DNA of 64,000 bases from Candidatus Cloacimonetes bacterium 4572_55 (GTDB lineage: Bacteria; 4572-55): assembly GCA_002084765.1 (NCBI GenBank), contig NBMB01000005.1:1-64000 (forward strand), in the 5' to 3' direction. The notes under the pieces were generated by a model. It was not told the origin of the DNA and did not search any database. It worked only from the letters and a program-made list of their open reading frames with translations. Shown here one piece after another: positions 44,789 through 53,761 of the stretch (the stretch's first letter is position 1; each line of letters starts with the position of its first letter). Both the position numbers and the translations under genes were made by a program.

Positions 44789-46435
44789 TCAATAAGACGT
44801 GTATTGATCAGCTTGTACAATGTATTCGATTTTTCCGTATTCCATCTTCATCACGCGATCCGCCACATGGAAATATTTATCGTCATGAGTTATCGCGACA
44901 ATTGTTTTCCCCTGCTCTTTTAGTTTTACCAGTAACTCCTCGTAGAAATACCGTCTGAACTCAGGGTCTTGTTCAGCCGCCCACTCGTCAAAAATATAGA
45001 TGGGTTTGTCTTCTAACAGGGCGATCAACAGTGCCAGCCTTTTTCGTTGACCTGTAGATAACTCTAAATTTGTAAACAGGTTATCAACGAATTTTGTCTT
45101 AGAATGCAGATCCATTGTTCGGAGAAGTTCGTAAACTTTCCCCTCGTCAATGCCGCTCAAGCCGTACAGTTGGTCAAACAGGTAAAAATCGGAGAAAATC
45201 ACGGAAAATAGTTCTCGGTATGACTGAACTGCCTCCTTCTTGAGAGTGACGCCATCGACCTGGATATAGCCGCTATCTGGATAATAGAGAGCGGTTAAAA
45301 TTTTGAAAAAGGTCGATTTTCCGCTGCCGTTCCCGCCGATCACAAACAGAATTTCTCCCTGTTGGATCGTCAGGTCCAATGGTCCCACGGTAAACAGCCG
45401 CTGGCTTTCTCGATCGATATAGGAAAATACTACGTCGAGAAATTTAATATCTCGTTTGAAATAGAGTGGAAAGTCCTCAAAATGGTCGACATTAGTTTTA
45501 TAAGAGTTCATCTCACCTTCCATCCGATAAATATTCTCTACCGCTACGTTAGCTTTGTCTAATACCGGTACCGCGCCCACCACAGAAGATAAGGGACCGA
45601 CTATAAATAAGATCGCCATAGTAATTTCGGTCAGGGTCCCGCTATAGCTGGGGATCAATCGGGGCAGGATGAACACCACGCCGCCTATCATAATATAAAA
45701 AATATATTGGGATAGGAGGTAGTTTCCGTGATATATTTTGTCAGTGCGTATCTTCAGGCTTTTGACCGAAGCGGAAATATCTTTGAGATGTTCGAACAGG
45801 TCGTCGCTTCGCTTTCTATTGATCTTGACCTCTTTGAATCCGTCCAAAAGATGCACAATTTTCTGAAAAAAATCTATTTCTCGTTGCGTAAATCGACGGA
45901 TATAATGAAGCGCCAACTTTCCATTCCGTTGATAAATTATAAGACCCACACTGGTGATCCCGACCACGAGAAAAAAAGCAGGCGCGGACAAATAGGCTAT
46001 ATAGAACGCGATAAAAAGAACTAAGATAGCGGATTGTAAAGACGCGACTAAGATCGATTCTGAGCGAGAAATGGAAGCCAATTCCTGAGTCAATCTCCCG
46101 TGGAGTTTGTCTTTTCCGATATGCTCTATGGCCGAAAGGCTGCTCTGCCGAATCTTATCGGTCAAACGGACGCGGATATTATTGATCGCGTTCTCGAAAA
46201 GCCGCGTAGACTGGTCAAAGGCATAACGCAGAAAATAGGTGTACAGACCCATTGAAATAATGAAATAGAAGAAATATTTGAGATTGATTTCTTCATAATT
46301 TGTTGTCTTTGCCGCAAGCGAGACCGTGGCAAGGATAGCCGAATTTGCCAAACCGGAAATCGCGGCAGCGACAAAAATCCCTTTATAAGGAATTCTTGAT
46401 TCTTTAATGAGCATGTCAAACAATTTCATATTCAT
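44789..46435 (-). CDS. Cyclic-peptide-exporter-type ABC transporter (PvdE/SyrD family)
   Basis: Half-transporter of 548 residues with six membrane helices (about 18-300) fused to an ATPase (about 330-548). Walker A GGNGSGKST, signature LSTGQRKRLALL and Walker B IYIFDEWAAEQDPEFRRYFY. The last pattern, with DEWAAEQDP, is characteristic of the cyclic peptide/siderophore exporter group (PvdE, SyrD). No peptide synthetase is present in the window, so the substrate may be another small molecule such as a modified amine. A start at ATG 46429 is also possible. Confidence 0.88.
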   Translation of the reverse strand: MNMKLFDMLIKESRIPYKGIFVAAAISGLANSAILATVSLAAKTTNYEEINLKYFFYFIISMGLYTYFLRYAFDQSTRLFENAINNIRVRLTDKIRQSSLSAIEHIGKDKLHGRLTQELASISRSESILVASLQSAILVLFIAFYIAYLSAPAFFLVVGITSVGLIIYQRNGKLALHYIRRFTQREIDFFQKIVHLLDGFKEVKINRKRSDDLFEHLKDISASVKSLKIRTDKIYHGNYLLSQYIFYIMIGGVVFILPRLIPSYSGTLTEITMAILFIVGPLSSVVGAVPVLDKANVAVENIYRMEGEMNSYKTNVDHFEDFPLYFKRDIKFLDVVFSYIDRESQRLFTVGPLDLTIQQGEILFVIGGNGSGKSTFFKILTALYYPDSGYIQVDGVTLKKEAVQSYRELFSVIFSDFYLFDQLYGLSGIDEGKVYELLRTMDLHSKTKFVDNLFTNLELSTGQRKRLALLIALLEDKPIYIFDEWAAEQDPEFRRYFYEELLVKLKEQGKTIVAITHDDKYFHVADRVMKMEYGKIEYIVQADQYTSY

Positions 46436-46446
46436 AATCTCATACC

Positions 46447-47898
46447 TTAGTTTGGTATCAGTCTCGATTGTTTGGATTTTTTTGGAGGCGACGGTTCGTT
46501 TTTTTCGGCCATCTCACTTTTTTGCAATAAGATTAAGCTTCCGCACCCGTCGTCAAGTATGATATTTTTGATGTCTTGCATCAATTCTTTTGGAGTGGAT
46601 TCTCCGTATAGGTTACGAAAAAGTTCGATATTTGCTTCATTTTCTCTATTTAGAGTATGAAAAATCTCCATTCTATTCCTTTTTTCACCCATTAAATTAA
46701 CGGTTTCGATTTTTACTATATTCTTTTTCGAACTATGAACCAAACGATGAACGGAGATTTTATCGGCTTTCTGATCCCAGGACAAACAAATCAGTGCTTC
46801 GATTTTGATCGGAAACTGTTGTATATTCTCGATAACTTTCTTCGTATCAGATTTGATAAGTGCTTCTTTGATATATGTATATGCCGCAGATGCGAACATA
46901 ATCGAGTCCAGCTCTTTTGTTCCGAGAACTCTACCCAAGATGGCGTAGGTTCGCTTCCCCAGATTAAAAACGCCAAAAAAATCTCCGCTTGGATATTCAC
47001 TGGCAAGAGATATAGAAAGCTCGATATTATGAAAAACGCCCTCTATGGGTTGTCGAAAAGTCTCATTAAAGTAACATGCCAGGTCGGAAAGAGATCGAAA
47101 CTGCTCTCCTTCGATAATTGAGCGTTTTGTTTTTGACAACACATCTTCCAAAACGCTGCTCATAGTATTGAATGTGTTGCTCAAGTCGCTCACTTCTTGG
47201 ATGGACTCGATCTTTATCCGCTGATCGTAGTTCCCGGCTGCGACAACCAAAGCCTCTTCATTAAATTGATGAATCTTACCGGTCAGGATATAGGAGATCA
47301 GGATTGACACAAAAGAGCCGAAGAGTATAATGCAAACGGCTACGATAAGATTTTCATAAAGAATACCGCGCGTCTCTTCGATGTACCAGCTCACATCGGA
47401 AATGACTCCTAATATTAAGATCGACTTTCCATGGCTATAGACCGACGCGAAGGAAGAAATTATCCGTTTATTTAGAGCTGGTTCGGTCATTTCAGTGGTC
47501 AGGATGTTTTTATAACCAGATATCAGCTCAACAAGAACCTGCTTACTTGGTAATAAGAATTGCTGGGCCAGTTCGTCATCCGGAGGAAAGCGAATGACAA
47601 AAGCTGGATTATCTGGATCAAATAGAACAAACCGATGGTTTTGATTCCAAATTTGCAGTCTATTGATCGGTTTATGTAACGCGTTCAGAGTCTGTCCGTC
47701 ATCCGGTTGCTTCAGAAGTCGGTCAATCAGATCCGCATCTATCAACTCAGCCGATGCAGCCGTGAGTGAAGAGACCTCTTCCTTTATCCCCCACAGCAAT
47801 TCCTGGCGTTGGGTGCTGTAGTTCAATATGCCGGTAGCGATAGCCATTAATATGAATATGGGGAGTATGGTAATAAAGTTTTGTGTGCGTATCTTCAT
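46447..47898 (-). CDS. HAMP-linked membrane sensor with degenerate PP2C domain
   Basis: Protein of 483 residues: membrane segment (about 8-27), extracytoplasmic domain (about 30-175), membrane segment (about 180-202), HAMP (about 203-260), then a C-terminal domain that aligns by pattern with SpoIIE phosphatases. EYPSGDFFGVFNLGKRTYAI corresponds to the GGDFFD motif and GRVLGTKE to GDVSGKG, so the metal-binding Asp residues are lost. It is probably a non-catalytic regulator. It lies 11 bp upstream of the exporter gene. Confidence 0.75.
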   Translation of the reverse strand: MKIRTQNFITILPIFILMAIATGILNYSTQRQELLWGIKEEVSSLTAASAELIDADLIDRLLKQPDDGQTLNALHKPINRLQIWNQNHRFVLFDPDNPAFVIRFPPDDELAQQFLLPSKQVLVELISGYKNILTTEMTEPALNKRIISSFASVYSHGKSILILGVISDVSWYIEETRGILYENLIVAVCIILFGSFVSILISYILTGKIHQFNEEALVVAAGNYDQRIKIESIQEVSDLSNTFNTMSSVLEDVLSKTKRSIIEGEQFRSLSDLACYFNETFRQPIEGVFHNIELSISLASEYPSGDFFGVFNLGKRTYAILGRVLGTKELDSIMFASAAYTYIKEALIKSDTKKVIENIQQFPIKIEALICLSWDQKADKISVHRLVHSSKKNIVKIETVNLMGEKRNRMEIFHTLNRENEANIELFRNLYGESTPKELMQDIKNIILDDGCGSLILLQKSEMAEKNEPSPPKKSKQSRLIPN

Positions 47899-47908
47899 GT
47901 TCTATCCC

Positions 47909-48331
47909 CTATTCCAAAATCTGAAAGAAAATTCTCGGTGAGTAATTTATTGTTTCAGCAAAACCTATAACCAATTCCGGACATTCATACATGATTGTAA
48001 AAAAATGTCCCTTATTGATCAGAAGACAGTTCGCTCCTCCCGGCTCGGAAGCGGATAAGGAATGAATAATCGGATGGTCCATCAACAAAGATTCAACGCC
48101 AAAGACCTGGGGCACAGGAAATTTTTCTCCATTTTCTGGACCTTCAGCGGTCAACTCCCCATCGATTGTGATATAAAGTTTGGGAAGAATTCTGCCAGCG
48201 GAGGTGATCTTCTCGCCAGGCGCGTAGCTTCGATATTTTGTGATTTCCGCTATTAGGATCAATTCCGAATCTCGCAACCGATTAAAGGGCAGGATCCCCT
48301 TTAAGGAAAATATTTTCTCAGAAGGCGTCAT
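47909..48331 (-). CDS. Small cyclic-nucleotide-binding-domain-like protein
   Basis: Protein of 140 residues with the cNMP-binding beta-barrel pattern: LPFNRLRDSELILIAEI, YAPGEKITSAG and KLYITIDGEL. The phosphate-binding cassette RxA is not recognisable, so binding of cAMP/cGMP is doubtful. ATG 48331 is chosen because GGAGAG lies five bases upstream and the longer start at 48352 runs into the previous gene. It is flanked by the two HAMP proteins, suggesting that the three form one signalling unit. Confidence 0.7.
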   Translation of the reverse strand: MTPSEKIFSLKGILPFNRLRDSELILIAEITKYRSYAPGEKITSAGRILPKLYITIDGELTAEGPENGEKFPVPQVFGVESLLMDHPIIHSLSASEPGGANCLLINKGHFFTIMYECPELVIGFAETINYSPRIFFQILE

Positions 48332-48332
48332 A

Positions 48333-50540
48333 CTATCTCTCCAGTGGCACACCGCGGTCGCCTGTTATGGGATCACTCGCGGTCATCGCGCAAAATATGC
48401 CGCTATTCAAATCTTTTTGGAAGATTGACGTTTTTCCCAATAAGTCCTTTAATATGGAAAAATAACCGTCCGCGCATGTCACCGAAAAACCGGAATCCGG
48501 ATTCTCGGCTTTCTTTTTGATCTCCAACATCAATGTGAGCAGGTCGTCATACGGCAAGGAAGCGATAATCACCGCATGGTTCTCTTCTAATAAAAAAGTT
48601 TCTCGCTCCTGCAAGTCTATAATTTCAGTTTCTCCTAATTTATTGATAACTATAGCTTTGGTTGGCTTTCTGGAAAACGTTTTGATCATATTTTTTTCAG
48701 GATAGAACCGACAGAGATAATAAAGGTTATCAGGAAAAATTTTTTTCAGTTCAGCGTTAAACTCGTCCCAATTCGAATATCGATCAGCCAGCCATTCGAT
48801 GATATTCGCCATGTCATCTTTTAATTTGACCGATTCCATACTCTCTTCCGGCGACTTTCCGTTCCAGAGAATAAACTCATCTTCTCGAATCACCCAACCG
48901 ATTGCATGATATGAATAGGAAGGGGCAAACGCGTAACCGTGGGCAATTCGATTGGAATCGGGATACTTTTTGGAATCGATCCGTCGCGCCATGAGTCGCC
49001 TCAATTCCTGATCTCTTCGCCGATGCTCCAACTGCAGGTTGGATTCGCTCAATTCCGTAATAATCATTTCTAACGCTTCACTCATCTCGTTGAATGTACC
49101 GGAGAGAATCTCCATCTCGAACGGTGTGTTTATATTGACTTTATGGCCGTATTTACCTCCGGCAACTGAAAGAGCCATCTCTTTTAATTCTCTGAGCGGC
49201 TTGACTATCTGCTGCGTAATTCTCATTGAGACAAAAATGCCGACCGCCAAAAGCCCTGTGCCGATTAAAAAGACTTTTAGCAACGCTTTTCCTCGTTTTT
49301 CCTTGATTATCGAAATATCCACGTCCGCGCCTGCAATCGCTACCACGTCGTCGTTGTCGTCAAAAATGGGGATGTACGCAGACTTAAGCAGCCCCCATTC
49401 CTCCCACGGCTGAATATCCGAGATAAACACTTTTCCCTGAAACCAGGAATTCTTGGTATTCTCGTCCGGCTCGTCCGGGTCTGTCCACCCCACCCAGCCA
49501 TGAAACTCGTTTTGCGTGGCGTCCAACACATAGCTCAGCCGCCTTGCCCGATCCCGAAGAACGCATGTGTACAGATAGGTCAAATCTCTCTTTTCCATGA
49601 TGCGAATCATGGGATCTGCGTAGCGTTTGTATAAGATTTTTTCTTTTTCAGGGATGATCTGAACGGCCATCGGTTTGGTCAGCGCGGTCTCGGGATCAAT
49701 CTCAATCCAGTCAAGAGTGCCGCTGCCATAGAGTTTTTTTTTATTTTCATCGTAAGCCAGTCCAAATACGCCAAACTTCAGCGGTCTATTTTCTTGTCCA
49801 GTTATCTCATCCTTTTGGCGCAAATTTCCGATAAGTTTCCCCGCGCCGGTATGGATATTGATCTTTAGCAATTGGTTCGAGTGGGTGTCGATCCCGTACA
49901 AGCGACGGTTCTTGTTGTCAAAAGCCAGACCGCGTACAGCCGAAAATTCGTCGCCGAGATAGCCGATAACCTCGCCGACTCCAGTTTTCGGGTCGATTTT
50001 GATTAAGTTTTCATTATTGCTGTATAGTACGCGGTGATCGCTGTCATAAGCCAAACCATAACATTCGTAGCCTGTCTCGCCGATTACAACGCCTTGACCG
50101 TCGCCGTCTCTGGGATTGATACTGACCAACTCGCCGCTCACCTCGTCCACTGTGTATAAGACGCCCGCCTGATCGTCATACGCCAGGTCTCCGGAAAACT
50201 GGACGCCATGCGGTCCCACGGTTCGAATATTTCCTCCTCGCTGACGGATTTTTATCACATAATCCTCTAACGCATAATTCGCATAGATTAGACCGAGTTT
50301 TTGATTATAAGCCATGCCTCGGGTTTGCTTGATTTTCAGCAAATCTTTATGATTATTTCCGTCGATAAAACTTGCGACTGCCGTGCTGACCGAGTATAGC
50401 TTCCGATCAAAACCGTCCAATATTCTTTTATTAAGATTGGAATAGACCAGCTTACCGGTCGATAGAGAGATAAGAATCAGCGAAGGGAGCAATATCAGAA
50501 AGATGACCGTACTGACGCGTAGATTAATTCTGGAACTCAT
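48333..50540 (-). CDS. Propeller-HAMP membrane sensor with a possible PP2C remnant
   Basis: Protein of 735 residues: membrane segment (about 9-30), extracytoplasmic beta-propeller (about 65-290, repeats of LAYD...LYG.D), a Cache-like segment with GWVGWTDPDEPDE, a second membrane segment (about 420-440), HAMP (about 440-500) and a C-terminal domain whose AFAPSYSYHAIGWV and ENHAVIIASLPYD blocks sit where GGDFFD and LYTDG would lie in SpoIIE phosphatases. No Asp pair is present, so it is not expected to be an active phosphatase. Start overlaps the upstream stop by 4 bp. Confidence 0.7.
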   Translation of the reverse strand: MSSRINLRVSTVIFLILLPSLILISLSTGKLVYSNLNKRILDGFDRKLYSVSTAVASFIDGNNHKDLLKIKQTRGMAYNQKLGLIYANYALEDYVIKIRQRGGNIRTVGPHGVQFSGDLAYDDQAGVLYTVDEVSGELVSINPRDGDGQGVVIGETGYECYGLAYDSDHRVLYSNNENLIKIDPKTGVGEVIGYLGDEFSAVRGLAFDNKNRRLYGIDTHSNQLLKINIHTGAGKLIGNLRQKDEITGQENRPLKFGVFGLAYDENKKKLYGSGTLDWIEIDPETALTKPMAVQIIPEKEKILYKRYADPMIRIMEKRDLTYLYTCVLRDRARRLSYVLDATQNEFHGWVGWTDPDEPDENTKNSWFQGKVFISDIQPWEEWGLLKSAYIPIFDDNDDVVAIAGADVDISIIKEKRGKALLKVFLIGTGLLAVGIFVSMRITQQIVKPLRELKEMALSVAGGKYGHKVNINTPFEMEILSGTFNEMSEALEMIITELSESNLQLEHRRRDQELRRLMARRIDSKKYPDSNRIAHGYAFAPSYSYHAIGWVIREDEFILWNGKSPEESMESVKLKDDMANIIEWLADRYSNWDEFNAELKKIFPDNLYYLCRFYPEKNMIKTFSRKPTKAIVINKLGETEIIDLQERETFLLEENHAVIIASLPYDDLLTLMLEIKKKAENPDSGFSVTCADGYFSILKDLLGKTSIFQKDLNSGIFCAMTASDPITGDRGVPLER

Positions 50541-53500
50541 GACATCATCAACCTATTTTTAAGGAATTTAATCGCAATACGTGGATTCAATTTGGCATAA
50601 AACAGAATTTGCTCTTTTGGGATGATCAAAAGATCTGCGCCTTGAGAAATAGCCGCCCTATCCCATTCTTGGTTTCCAAAGAGACACCATTCCCCGAAAA
50701 TATCGCAATCCTGCATAACGGTCTCTTCTGGTTTCAACAAGACCTTTCCTTTAATAATGCAGTAGAGGTTATCCGCCTGATCCCCCGGTTGATAAATCGT
50801 CCTTCCGGATTCGTAATGAGCCTGATAAACATTTTTTATCAATAAGGATAGCTCTTCCATACTAAATGCGTGGAAAAAAGAACTTTGAGACAGCAGACTT
50901 ATCCGCTGGACAATATTTAGCGTGACCCTTCCTTTGTTTTCATTTTTATCCCGTTCTGATAATAATGAAATCACAGTGTCTCGAAAAACCGTGTCTTTTA
51001 TCTCCCGTAGACGATTTCGAAATATATCGACAGATTCGGCTTTATTTAGTTCCCACAGTGCTTCCGCGGCAATTGTTGAATCCAGAGAAAATTTGCTGTT
51101 GATGAACATATGTACGACGTTTTCCGGTCGGACATCTTTGACGTCGAAGTTTTGTCGATAAAAACTCACCTTTTCGTCGAGACTACGGGAATCCACAAGC
51201 GGCAACAATATTTTGAACATATCCTGGCTGATACCCTGCTCCACTGCTTCGATGGCATTTGCTCGGATTTTGGGATTGTTTGAGCGCAAAGAGGAACTCA
51301 TCAGTTCAAAGTCGGGCATCCGTCCACCAATCGTGAACAGCTCCAAGCAGAATTCAAGAATCCGAATGTGGATGTCCATCAATAGACCCGATAAAACGAA
51401 CAGTCCTGGTGTATTTTTTTCATTTTTCAACACTTGATAGGAATACAATAAGTAGTAGGCTCCTCGGATAGCCCGATGGATGATTTCAGAAAAAAAAGTG
51501 TCAAATTGTGGAAAAGAGAGCTTAGAGAGCGCGCGTCCCGCCAATGAACGGGCATACGTGGAATATTGGGAGGATCGATAAATTTTCACCATAGTCGGCA
51601 CGCTTTTTAATCCTATACTTAAGATCAACTTCTCCGTGATTCGTCGTTGATAGGGACTGAAGGTATCGCTCATATCCAGCAAGGGTACGATACAACTCGA
51701 ATCTTGTATCTTCTCCAGAGCCTTTCCAGCGACAATGCGATCTTCTTCTCCTGATACCGCGATTGTCTGGAGTATGCCCGGTATGAGTCGTCCGGAATTT
51801 GGCGTGACGAGATTCCGAATCGAAAGCAGTGCTTCCCTTCTGATCTCTGGGTCAGGGTCTTTCAAAAAATCCACCAGAAAGTGCGCGTATCGCTCTTGCT
51901 TGATCTTGCCAATTACATGAATTGCCACCTTCTTTTCCTCAGCTACCCCTTTTAAAAGCTTAGTTATAGTCCCCATCGCTTCATAGCCGTCGCAAATATC
52001 CCAGCTATTCCAAAAAATGATAGCCATAGCACCTTTATCTCGCGCATGATCTGAATCTAACAACATTTTGATGCGATTCGGCTGTAAGAGTCCAAGACCT
52101 CCCAATAATTCGATCAATTGACTGTTGAGGGTAATATCGCGACTTTCGAACCAAAGGAGCAATTCTCGAATTATCTCGGTATCGCTCTCTGCTAACACGT
52201 TTTCCAACAGGGGCTTCATCGCAATCCATTTTTTTTCAGAAGGGTTTTCTAAATATCTTAGCAATGTTTTAATTGCTTGGTTTTTATCCTTCAATATTAA
52301 TAAATGAATCGCTATAGCGGCAATCTCGGTTTGATCTGGCGACCTGAAAGCGCCAATCTGCTTGATTTTTTCAATATCCAAATCCCGAACCGCCTCTTTT
52401 TCCGGTTTAGAAAAATCGAGCCATTCTTTTCGGAGATTGGTCACCATTGCATTCAGGTAGTCGTTGCGTAGCAGAAAAGTAACCAACACATGAGCAATGG
52501 AGACTGACAACGCGGTCAGAGCAATCCGTTGCGGCGACATTTCTGGAGCTTTGATCAGAAGGAACAAACCAGCGCACGCGGTTGCCGTAGGATCGCATAA
52601 ATTCTCGGTAAAAGTGCGCACCTTTGTTTTTATGTTTGAAGGTACGCCGTTAAAGACAAAATTCCAGTTGTTTAAATCCAGCGAGATGAAAATACCTTGA
52701 TATGCAAAAAATCCAAATATCGCTGAATTGAATCCGTAATCATATAGAAAAAAGAGAAATGTAAATAGATAGGCAAACGGCTGAATAAATGTCATATTAC
52801 GGACGCCGAAAAAAGAAACCATCCGATTGAATAGAAAAAAGTTCACTATCAGATTAAAACCGTTTGCCGCGGCGAATAATTGACCGAAAAGCGAAGCCAA
52901 CTTTTCCATGTCGCCGTAGCCTGAGAACACTTCCAAATATTGAAATTCGCAGACAGTAGCAAGGAAACTCGTGCCAAACATGACCAGATTGATTAGCAGC
53001 ACATAGCGAATGTTTTTTATTGCTTTCAACACGACGGTTGATTCTTCAATAAAGCCGCCTTCCTCATCATCATCATCAAAACTATCAATCTCCTTGGTTT
53101 TCTTTTTGACATAAATCAGCATGGGGATGGTCAGAAGAGCGAGCGCGCTCCAGACTAAAAAGAGAAACTCCGCGGTGATGATCCGGGTGAGAATGCTGAC
53201 CATAGACCCTCCGACCATTGCGCCCATGGATAAACCGCCGTTGAAAAGCGGATATAACCGTTTCGCGTCTAATATGTCGAAGTAGTTGTCAATAAAAGTC
53301 CAATAGATCGTATAAAGTCCAATGAGCCATAAAAATGTGTAGAGCTTTGCCACGTAAAAAATGAGTTTGGAAGATCCTGACTGACCTTGAATCGCCACGA
53401 AAAAATAGAGCGTGCCGCCGCCGATTACAAGCAGTGCCAAAATCGCTAAAAAGACTCGATAAATTCCATAGCGACTCACCATATAGTTATTTATTGGCGT

Positions 53501-53701
53501 GTAAACCAACATCATAAAGGGCATAATCAAATAAATGATGGGGAGTTTTTCCGGTCCAACCCGGATCAAAAATAGGGTATCGGTCAAACTCAGACCGATT
53601 GCGACTCCCGCCTGAATCAGAGCTCCCAGTATCACAAATAGAAGAACCTTAACCTCTTCTCCTTTATGAATTTTGAAAACTTTCCTAAAGATTTCGCCCA
53701 T
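50537..53701 (-). CDS. NTT-like nucleotide transporter fused to HEAT repeats and a cNMP-binding domain
   Basis: Protein of 1054 residues. The first ~415 residues form about 11-12 membrane helices of the ATP/ADP translocase-like (Npt/TLC) MFS type, including an acidic loop (FDDDDEEGG). Residues 440-900 are helical HEAT-like repeats (e.g. DPDPEIRREALLSIRNL). The C-terminal ~125 residues are a cNMP-binding domain (LYCIIKGKVLLKPEE, IFGEWCLFG). Such fusions occur in free-living bacteria with unknown roles; energy parasitism is not implied. It sits between the decarboxylase and the propeller sensor. Confidence 0.8.
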   Translation of the reverse strand: MGEIFRKVFKIHKGEEVKVLLFVILGALIQAGVAIGLSLTDTLFLIRVGPEKLPIIYLIMPFMMLVYTPINNYMVSRYGIYRVFLAILALLVIGGGTLYFFVAIQGQSGSSKLIFYVAKLYTFLWLIGLYTIYWTFIDNYFDILDAKRLYPLFNGGLSMGAMVGGSMVSILTRIITAEFLFLVWSALALLTIPMLIYVKKKTKEIDSFDDDDEEGGFIEESTVVLKAIKNIRYVLLINLVMFGTSFLATVCEFQYLEVFSGYGDMEKLASLFGQLFAAANGFNLIVNFFLFNRMVSFFGVRNMTFIQPFAYLFTFLFFLYDYGFNSAIFGFFAYQGIFISLDLNNWNFVFNGVPSNIKTKVRTFTENLCDPTATACAGLFLLIKAPEMSPQRIALTALSVSIAHVLVTFLLRNDYLNAMVTNLRKEWLDFSKPEKEAVRDLDIEKIKQIGAFRSPDQTEIAAIAIHLLILKDKNQAIKTLLRYLENPSEKKWIAMKPLLENVLAESDTEIIRELLLWFESRDITLNSQLIELLGGLGLLQPNRIKMLLDSDHARDKGAMAIIFWNSWDICDGYEAMGTITKLLKGVAEEKKVAIHVIGKIKQERYAHFLVDFLKDPDPEIRREALLSIRNLVTPNSGRLIPGILQTIAVSGEEDRIVAGKALEKIQDSSCIVPLLDMSDTFSPYQRRITEKLILSIGLKSVPTMVKIYRSSQYSTYARSLAGRALSKLSFPQFDTFFSEIIHRAIRGAYYLLYSYQVLKNEKNTPGLFVLSGLLMDIHIRILEFCLELFTIGGRMPDFELMSSSLRSNNPKIRANAIEAVEQGISQDMFKILLPLVDSRSLDEKVSFYRQNFDVKDVRPENVVHMFINSKFSLDSTIAAEALWELNKAESVDIFRNRLREIKDTVFRDTVISLLSERDKNENKGRVTLNIVQRISLLSQSSFFHAFSMEELSLLIKNVYQAHYESGRTIYQPGDQADNLYCIIKGKVLLKPEETVMQDCDIFGEWCLFGNQEWDRAAISQGADLLIIPKEQILFYAKLNPRIAIKFLKNRLMMS

Positions 53702-53761
53702 AATTTTCGCCCCGAATTTCGTCCTGTGGTATTTTTAACAAATAGCAAATAAGAATAGTTA

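Noticed and set aside
44789..46435. Non-ribosomal peptide export system
   Set aside because: The exporter family fits, but no peptide synthetase or precursor peptide gene lies in the window.
50537..53701. Sign of an intracellular parasite (ATP/ADP translocase)
   Set aside because: The gene is fused to HEAT and cNMP domains, and the surrounding biosynthetic and sensor genes suggest a free-living organism.
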